Assembly (NCBI GenBank): GCA_040386295.1
Contig: JAZKFR010000072.1
Location: 1 to 29,318, forward strand
Origin: JAZKFR01 sp040386295
GTDB lineage: Bacteria; Pseudomonadota; Gammaproteobacteria; Burkholderiales; Rhodocyclaceae
DNA: 29,318 bases
Direction of reading: 5' to 3'
The position numbers and the translations under genes are program-made. This document shows positions 24,293 to 29,318 of the stretch, piece after piece. The number at the start of each line of letters is the position of its first letter. The stretch's first letter is position 1. The notes beneath the pieces were generated by a model. That model had not been told where the DNA came from. It saw nothing but the letters and a program-made list of their open reading frames with translations, and did not search any database.

Positions 24293-25277
24293 TTATGCAG
24301 TCGGGCTAGAGCGCTCGTCATCGCTACCTTCGCTACCCTCTGCAATCGCATCAGGCGCTCCTTCACGTAAGGTTGATCTACCGCCCTTAACGACTAACAC
24401 ATCACGATTACTCGTAGTACGGTTAACAGTCACGACGCCTGCTGCGGACTGCTTCCCGCCGCGTTTAGCCGCCACTTCTAAACCCAGCGCAGCAAGGTTA
24501 ACGATCACCCCTGCATCAAGCCCTCGCCGCGCGCCAAGCTCAAGGCTACTACTCTTAACCTCACCTTGTTGATCGACGAATTGCAATTCACCACCCGGTT
24601 GCGCCCGCTCAATACGCATATTCGGCATCAAAGTTCTCACCAGACCGGTAAAAGCTAAAGTTTTTGAAGAAACATCATCAGCATTATGCGCAGTCAAAAT
24701 CTGAGCGATATGTCCAAGAGCAACCCCCCTGATCAAGGTTAGTTTTTGCTCAGGATCAACAGCTGCTTTAATCGCTTTAACATCCTGCGCAAATTGATCT
24801 TTTTTCACAAAATCATGCACTGCGCCGGCGATACGGCCACGACCATTAAAGTCTTTCTTAAACTGCTCAACTACCCCATCGATTTCTGCGCTAGTGGGAT
24901 GCTCAGGGTTAAAGTTATTTGGAGTAGCAAAAGAACCTGCATAAACATCACCCAGCAAAGAAATAACAGCCACTTTATCGTCTGGATTTTGGATATTTAA
25001 GCAAAAACCAATCAAGGCATCAGAATCCTTCTTCGCGGGTTTTTCCTGAGTGNNNNNNNNNNTGAGTGTTCAGGTTATTTGCATAGGTTCCAACCTGCTC
25101 TAGAGCTGTTAAGGTCTGCTCATCGCGTATGGGAAAATCTTTAACAGCGTCTTTAACAGCGCCTGACAGGCGGGCGCTGAAATGAGTTTCTTGTTGCCAG
25201 GTGGCGGCTGCTTCTGCTTGAACAGGAGTACGAGGAGTGACGCCTCCCAAAGCGGAAAGAAAAGCTGATTTCATCAT
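24293..25277 (-). CDS. Unknown protein of about 322 residues
   Basis: Not a family I recognise. The displayed sequence breaks at 10 Ns (25053-25062). Both sides of the gap end in the same 6 bp (TGAGTG); merging them gives one frame reading YANNLNTQEKPAKKDSDALI across the join, and a total of 323 codons. The start at 25277 (MMKSAFLSALGGV) has AAAGG upstream. The protein has no signal peptide or membrane segment, a mostly helical look, a middle block AFTGLVRTLMPNM-x-ELQFVDQQGEVKSS, and an acidic, Ser-rich C-terminus (EGSEGSDDERSSPTA). A strong terminator follows. A broken relative lies at 28587-28820. Secreted effector or lineage-specific family are guesses only. Confidence 0.75.
25053..25062. 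other. False assembly gap of 10 N
   Basis: TGAGTG flanks the N run on both sides (25047-25052 and 25063-25068). Removing the Ns and one copy restores a single open frame, so the contigs overlap by 6 bp and no sequence is missing. Confidence 0.85.
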
Positions 25278-25613
25278 AGCAAATACCTTTAAAAGTTAAC
25301 AAGAAAATAGAAAAAACAACAGAAATAATCAAATCCGCCATCATTGTCCAAAATTAACTAACTTTTGACCGTGTGTTAAATCACGTTTTTAGCAAATTAA
25401 TTTGGCCGTGGCAGACTCGGACAATTCGACTGCATGCTTAAACTTAGTCACGCGCAGCGCAAAAAAGTTCCCAGAAAACGGTATTTTTTATTCATCTTTG
25501 CTCACCAAGGCCATAATGCTCCTCTGCTTTAATGTGGAAAGATCAAGACGCAGCAGAGCAAAACGAGGCTTTAACGCACGTTCTCCCCTGACAAAAAGCT
25601 ACCAAATCAGCCT
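25278..25613. promoter_or_regulatory. AT-rich divergent intergenic region
   Basis: This 336-nt stretch separates the unknown minus-strand gene from nnr. The half next to the unknown gene is much richer in A and T than the surroundings and should hold its promoter, but no clear -35/-10 pair could be fixed. No RNA gene or repeat was recognised. Confidence 0.3.
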
Positions 25614-27371
25614 ATGCACAGTAATGACCCGCTAGCGCTCTACCACAGCACACAGCTGCGCAGAATCGAAGCGGCAGCGCAGCAACAGCCTCTAATGCTC
25701 GCCGCTGGCAGCGCAGCGGCAGAATTGGCTAACCGGCTTTGCACAAAAAATCGCCAAAGTGCGCGCAAAACAGCGCACGGCAAAATTCTTGTTTTGGCTG
25801 GGCCGGGCAATAACGGCGGCGATGCTTTAGTCGCAGCGCACCAGTTACACCGCCTGGGTCATGCCATACAGCTCGTCTTTAGCGGCAAAGCACAGCGTTT
25901 ACCGCCCACAGCCGCAGACGCTTACCAAGCGCTAGAGAACGCCGGCATCCACCCAACACCGCATATCCGCGAAGACCTGCACTACAGCTTGATCATCGAC
26001 GGCTTATTTGGCATTGGCTTAAACAAAGCGCCGACAGGCATCTACGCACAGCTGATCAAGACGGCCAACGCCCTCGCCGCGCGCGACCATTGCCCATTGC
26101 TTGCACTCGACTGCCCAAGCGGACTATCCAGCGACACAGGCGTGGCCAGCCCGAGCATTGCAACCGACAGCGCTTACGCTGCAACGATACGTGCCAGCCA
26201 TACCTTGTCTTTTATCGCGCACAAACCCGGTTTATTTACGGGCGATGGGCCAGATTACTGCGGGCAAATTTACCGCGCAGAGCTGGGCATCAAGGCGGCA
26301 GAATATCTGCCGCCGGGGGAAGCCCCTTGCGCCCAACGGGTGGATACCGCTTTGTTTACGCAGCAGCTGCAAAGCAAGGCGCAGCGACCTAAAAACAGCC
26401 ACAAAGGAAGCTACGGCAAGGTCGGCATCATCGGCGGCGCGCGCGGCATGCTAGGCGCCGCTTTACTGGCAGGACGCGCTGCACTCAAACTCGGTAGCGG
26501 ATGCGTTTACCTTGGCCTGCTCGACGCCAACGCGCCTAGCGTGGATCTGCTCCAACCCGAACTGATGCTGCGCACAGCAGAAGCGCTGTGTGGCCAAACT
26601 GACGCGGCGGCAAGCGACAGCGCAAAGCCTGAGACACAACAACCCCTGGCCGCAGAAGACAGCATGAGCGTGCTCGCCTGCGGTCCAGGCATGGGGCAGA
26701 GCACCCGCGCCCGTAGCGTGCTGCTCGCCGCTTGCCGCAGCAGCGCACGGCTCGTCCTCGACGCAGACGCGCTCAACCTATTGGCTGCCGACGCGCAGAT
26801 CAAAGCCGCTTTAGTCCAGCGTCAGCGCGGTGAACACACGCAAGAACCCTGTTTTCTCACGCCGCACCCAGCCGAAGCGGCGCGTTTGCTCGCTTGCTCT
26901 AAGGCCGCAGTGCAAGCCGACCGCCTCGCCGCCGCGCTAGCCTTAGCCAAGCGCTACCGCGCCTTTGTCGTACTCAAAGGCTGCGGCAGCGTAATCGCTA
27001 CCCCGACGGGAGAATGTTTTATCAACACCACGGGCAACCCTGCCTTAGCCACCGCCGGCAGCGGCGACGTACTGACCGGCATCTTGAGCGCCTTATTAGC
27101 GCAAGGCTGGCCGAGCCAGGCGGCCCTCCTCGCGGCGGTGCATTTGCATGGTTTAGCCGCAGATAGATGGCGCGTGCAAGCNNNNNNNNNNNNNNNNNNN
27201 NNNNNNNNNNNNNNNNNNNNNNNNNNNNNNNNNNNNNNNNNNNNNNNNNNNNNNNNNNNNNNNNNNNNNNNNNNNNNNNNNCCAATCGGCTTAACGGCAA
27301 GTGAACTGATCGACAGCGCACGCAGCACTCTGGCACACTGGCTTAGCGCGTTTGCCCAGCCACCGTTCTAA
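25614..27371 (+). CDS. nnr: Bifunctional NAD(P)HX epimerase / ADP-dependent dehydratase
   Basis: A YjeF-type repair enzyme of about 585 residues as displayed. The N-terminal epimerase domain (about 10-225) has LVLAGPGNNGGDALVAA and DCPSGLSSDTG; the C-terminal dehydratase domain (about 255-585) has KGSYGKVGIIGGARGMLGAALLAGRAAL, LTPHPAEAARLL, VVLKGCGSVIATP and the ATP/ADP site NPALATAGSGDVLTGILSALLAQG. The two activities restore NADH and NADPH damaged by hydration. The end (PIGLTASELIDSAR) is in frame after 100 Ns. In family members only a few residues separate HGLAADRW and GxIGLTASE, so the 100 Ns are a placeholder rather than a measured length. No clear ribosome binding site supports the ATG. 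Confidence 0.93.
   Translation: MHSNDPLALYHSTQLRRIEAAAQQQPLMLAAGSAAAELANRLCTKNRQSARKTAHGKILVLAGPGNNGGDALVAAHQLHRLGHAIQLVFSGKAQRLPPTAADAYQALENAGIHPTPHIREDLHYSLIIDGLFGIGLNKAPTGIYAQLIKTANALAARDHCPLLALDCPSGLSSDTGVASPSIATDSAYAATIRASHTLSFIAHKPGLFTGDGPDYCGQIYRAELGIKAAEYLPPGEAPCAQRVDTALFTQQLQSKAQRPKNSHKGSYGKVGIIGGARGMLGAALLAGRAALKLGSGCVYLGLLDANAPSVDLLQPELMLRTAEALCGQTDAAASDSAKPETQQPLAAEDSMSVLACGPGMGQSTRARSVLLAACRSSARLVLDADALNLLAADAQIKAALVQRQRGEHTQEPCFLTPHPAEAARLLACSKAAVQADRLAAALALAKRYRAFVVLKGCGSVIATPTGECFINTTGNPALATAGSGDVLTGILSALLAQGWPSQAALLAAVHLHGLAADRWRVQXXXXXXXXXXXXXXXXXXXXXXXXXXXXXXXXXXPIGLTASELIDSARSTLAHWLSAFAQPPF
27182..27281. other. Assembly gap of 100 N in nnr
   Basis: A default-length gap. 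The frame is kept across 100 nt, but the protein family suggests a much shorter true gap, of roughly 20-40 nt and equal to 1 modulo 3. Confidence 0.75.
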
Positions 27372-27471
27372 ATTGCTCGCGCTGGGGTTCTCGAAGGGTG
27401 CATTTCAGCAACGCGCTGCACACTGCATACAAGGCAACACACACCACGGTTTAATCCTAGAAAGCCACGCA

Positions 27472-28491
27472 ATGAGCACACCTGTGTCAGCGCCAAATCA
27501 AACGCAAACGAAGCACGATGGAGCAAATAAGCCGGACAAGAAAGGCTCGCCAGGTCGAAATTCCTTGCCCAACCAGCCTGGGCCACGGCCGCAGCAGGTG
27601 TTGCGCGGCGCGCTATTTTTTCTCAGCGCCATTTTCTTGTTTTCCGCGCTCGACGCGACCGCCAAATACTTAAGTTTAGTATTCGCCGTTCCGCTCCTGG
27701 TTTGGGCGCGCTATCTGGTGCACCTACTGCTCATGCTGCCGACCGTGCTACCGGTGATGGGCAGAACCCTGCTACAAACCAAACACCCGCTATTGATGCT
27801 GATCCGCACCTTGGTTTTGGTCGGCGTCACCTTGCTGGGTCAGCTGGCGATGCAAAAATTACCGCTCGCCGAAACCACCGCCTTAATTTTCGTCGCACCT
27901 TTGCTCGTCGCCCTGCTCGCAGGGCCGATGCTCGGTGAGAAACCGAGCGGCGCAATGTGGCTGAGCACCTGCGCAGGCCTGATCGGCGTACTGCTTATCG
28001 TGAGACCCGGCGGCAATTTAATGGGCGGCAATAACGCCGACATCGGCATCGGCGTTTTATACGCCCTAGGTGCTGCGCTTTGTTACGCCGTTTACCAAAT
28101 GCTCACACGCAAGCTCTCGAGCAGCGAACCCCCCATGCGCTTGTTATTCCATAGCGCGCTGTTCGGCGCTTTGGGCATGTCGTGCATCCTGCCCTTCTAC
28201 TGGCAAACTTGGCATTTACAGATGCTCAACACTGAGGTGGTGCTGCTGATTATTTCCTTAGGGGTCTATGGGGCAGTCGGTCATTTTTTGATGATCCGCG
28301 CCTTCAGCGACGCGCCTGCCTCGTCATTGTCCCCCTTGCTCTACGTGCAACTGATCTGGGCAACCCTGCTCGGCTTCTGGATTTTTAAACAATTACCCGA
28401 TTTGTGGGCTTTGCTCGGCATGACGATTATTGGCTTATCCGGGATTAACGTAGTGCTCAGAAGCAAAAAGAGCACTCTGCCACCCGAATAA
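27472..28491 (+). CDS. DMT superfamily (EamA) transporter
   Basis: A 339-residue inner membrane protein with about ten hydrophobic segments in two EamA repeats. The first half includes LFFLSAIFLFSALDATAKYL and LPLAETTALIFVAPLLVALLAGPMLGEKPS, the second GALCYAVYQMLTRKL and SLSPLLYVQLIWATLLGFWIF. Members export or import metabolites such as amino acids or S-adenosylmethionine; the substrate cannot be read from sequence. The start at 27472 (MSTPVSAP) is preferred over an upstream in-frame ATG at 27352 that overlaps nnr. A hydrophilic N-terminus of about 45 residues, rich in Pro, Lys and Gln, precedes the first segment. Confidence 0.88.
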   Translation: MSTPVSAPNQTQTKHDGANKPDKKGSPGRNSLPNQPGPRPQQVLRGALFFLSAIFLFSALDATAKYLSLVFAVPLLVWARYLVHLLLMLPTVLPVMGRTLLQTKHPLLMLIRTLVLVGVTLLGQLAMQKLPLAETTALIFVAPLLVALLAGPMLGEKPSGAMWLSTCAGLIGVLLIVRPGGNLMGGNNADIGIGVLYALGAALCYAVYQMLTRKLSSSEPPMRLLFHSALFGALGMSCILPFYWQTWHLQMLNTEVVLLIISLGVYGAVGHFLMIRAFSDAPASSLSPLLYVQLIWATLLGFWIFKQLPDLWALLGMTIIGLSGINVVLRSKKSTLPPE

Positions 28492-28545
28492 TGACTCGAG
28501 CTTGCATCAAGTAGAAACACATAAAATCAATAAGATACAGCGTTA

Positions 28546-28568
28546 ATGCGCAAGCCTCCGCTGCGCAT
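28546..28568. other. 7-bp hairpin downstream of the DMT transporter
   Basis: ATGCGCA (28546-28552) pairs with TGCGCAT (28562-28568) around a 9-nt loop, 55 nt after the transporter stop. No T run; possible 3'-end structure or a piece of the dispersed repeat, which also contains AATGCGC. Confidence 0.35.
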
Positions 28569-28586
28569 GGGATCGCATCATTCTGC

Positions 28587-28820
28587 TCAGCCGAAAGCGG
28601 GGATGACCAACACCGTACTCACAGGCTCTGCGCTTTTACTCGGGTAGATAAGCCTGCCATTTTGATCGACAAATCGCGGCATGCGATTGCTTGCGCAGTT
28701 TTTTATACGCGGAATAAAAGTTCGAATGACTGCTTGATAGGCACTTTGCCCTGTGGGAGGGCATGAGTCGTCAAGCATTGACGGGGAAAAGCGCAAACCT
28801 GCTTTTACCAAGAAAAACAA
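28587..28820 (-). pseudogene. Fragment related to the unknown protein at 24293-25277
   Basis: A 77-codon frame on the minus strand. Its segment AYQAVIRTFIPRI, then RFVDQNGRLIYPSKS and VLVIPAFG aligns by eye with AFTGLVRTLMPNM, QFVDQQGEVKSSSLE and VIVNLAALG of the larger protein, in the same order and at similar spacing. It covers only the middle third of that protein; its 5' end runs into a dispersed repeat and its 3' end stops early. It is therefore best read as a decayed paralogue. The similarity is moderate and needs an alignment score to be certain. Confidence 0.55.
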
Positions 28821-28900
28821 GCCGCAGAGATTGCTGTGACACGCCCAGGCAAAGCCAAGCAGGCGACAAAAGTCAGTTTTAATGCGAACCGAGATAAGGC
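28816..28900. repeat. Dispersed intergenic repeat, copy 3
   Basis: Begins AACAAGCCGCAGAGATTGCT and continues with GGCAAAGCCAAG, GCGACAAAAG, TTTTAATGCG and ATAAGGC. It matches the metI-metQ copy at 23 of the first 26 bases and shares the later blocks. It borders the 5' end of the gene fragment at 28587-28820. Confidence 0.7.
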
Positions 28901-29008
28901 ATATGCTCGTCGAGCCGACGCGAGCAAGGCGTCATGATTGGCCGCGCTTTACAACACCGCCATGAGCAAAGCTGGAGAGAGGATCAGCGTAGAAACTGGG
29001 CTTGCACT

Positions 29009-29024
29009 CGCGCTAGCTAGCGCG
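29009..29024. other. 16-bp perfect palindrome
   Basis: CGCGCTAGCTAGCGCG is fully self-complementary without a spacer. It lies about 50 nt downstream of tRNA-Leu(UAA) on that gene's strand. It could be a protein-binding site; a role is not evident. Confidence 0.5.
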
Positions 29025-29072
29025 CAAAAGCGAAGCAAGAGATGGGTTCTATTTGAATCTATTGGATTTTAT

Positions 29073-29159
29073 TGGTGCCCGGGACCGGAATCGAACCGGT
29101 ACGACCTTTCAGTCGAGAGATTTTAAGTCTCTTGTGTCTACCAATTTCACCACCCGGGC
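29073..29159 (-). tRNA. tRNA-Leu (anticodon TAA)
   Basis: Class II tRNA of 87 nt with encoded CCA. Acceptor GCCCGGG pairs with CCCGGGC; anticodon stem AGAGA/TCTCT encloses CTTAAAA, giving anticodon TAA for UUA codons. A long variable arm and GGTTCGATTCC T-arm are present. Confidence 0.96.
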
Positions 29160-29224
29160 GGGGGTATGCAGCTTTGTTTAGCTTCCATCCACTGGCAGGC
29201 GCAGCAGAAGCAGCAAGCCAAACA

Positions 29225-29260
29225 ACAAAAAAGGGAGGCTGCGCTGTGCATTCTCCCTTT
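29225..29260 (-). terminator. Rho-independent terminator between tRNA-Gly and tRNA-Leu
   Basis: On the minus strand AAAGGGAG (29260-29253) pairs with CTCCCTTT (29237-29230) followed by TTTTGTTG. It stands between tRNA-Gly and tRNA-Leu(UAA), which are on the same strand, so the Leu gene may need its own promoter or read-through. Confidence 0.8.
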
Positions 29261-29266
29261 AAAGTC

Positions 29267-29318
29267 TGGAGCGGGAGAAGAGTCTCGAACTCTCGACCTC
29301 AACCTTGGCAAGGTTGCG
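29267..29318 (-). tRNA. tRNA-Gly (anticodon GCC), cut by the window end
   Basis: The 3' part of a tRNA: anticodon stem CAACC/GGTTG with loop TTGCCAA (anticodon GCC), a TTCGAGA T-loop, and acceptor strand CTCCCGC followed by TCCA. The 5' half lies beyond the window. Confidence 0.93.

Noticed and set aside
25153..25344. A 63-codon frame with a hydrophobic start overlapping the unknown gene
   Set aside because: The hydrophobic part comes from an AT-rich promoter region, and the rest is an off-frame reading of the better supported unknown gene.
18007..25370. Shared 10-mer ACTTTTGACC upstream of the HisC-like gene and the unknown gene
   Set aside because: It is in opposite orientations relative to the two genes and at different distances, so chance is the simpler explanation.
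28938..29126. A 62-codon plus-strand frame
   Set aside because: It runs into tRNA-Leu(UAA) on the other strand and has no ribosome binding site or recognisable product.

Overview
The window looks like a betaproteobacterial chromosome, most likely Burkholderiales. The evidence is an RNase R gene divergent from tRNA-Leu(CAG), a single-chain PurL of about 1380 residues, a NfeD/QmcA pair, a MetNIQ set, a CysB-type regulator and a tRNA-Gly/tRNA-Leu(UAA) cluster. Gene decay is visible: a LysR regulator without its DNA-binding domain, a frameshifted and deleted transsulfuration locus, and a paralogue fragment. Short tandem repeats and a dispersed intergenic repeat also occur. This would fit a host-associated lineage such as the Burkholderia-related endofungal bacteria, but that placement is inference only. 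The sequence is a scaffold with four N runs (10, 10, 10 and 100). Reading across them shows that one is a false gap and one has the wrong length.

Layout. 1-2930: tRNA-Leu(CAG) and rnr, divergent, with the tRNA promoter lying over the rnr start, then repeats and ygiD. 3900-5810: an AbiE-type two-gene module (DUF6088 antitoxin-like plus AbiEii nucleotidyltransferase) with an operator-flanked, probably leaderless promoter. 5841-10300: one minus-strand run of five genes in the order Fic, AAA ATPase, TOPRIM-like DUF4276 protein, NfeD, SPFH/QmcA. The ATPase and DUF4276 genes overlap by 4 bp and resemble two-gene ATPase-nuclease defence modules. 10600-12820: a small flavin reductase, an F420-dependent-reductase-like protein and a truncated LysR gene. 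13340-17920: sulfur amino acid region with metNIQ for methionine import, remnants of cystathionine beta-synthase and gamma-lyase fused by a deletion, and a cysB-like regulator. 18180-19491: a HisC-like aminotransferase with an unusual N-terminal extension. 19883-24019: purL. 24293-25277: an unknown protein of about 322 residues. 25614-28491: nnr (NAD(P)HX repair) and a DMT exporter or importer. 28500-29318: a fragment related to the unknown protein, a dispersed repeat copy, tRNA-Leu(UAA), a terminator and a partial tRNA-Gly(GCC).

How parts work together. MetNIQ would import methionine, and the two broken PLP enzymes would have converted homocysteine to cysteine. Their loss suggests this route to cysteine is closed while the importer and a CysB-type regulator are kept. 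The segment from AbiE to Fic is a compact defence or conflict island set between housekeeping genes. The most unusual points are the physical coupling of the ATPase-TOPRIM module to NfeD/SPFH, and the unknown protein family with one intact and one broken copy. No complete new pathway could be proven from the sequence alone.
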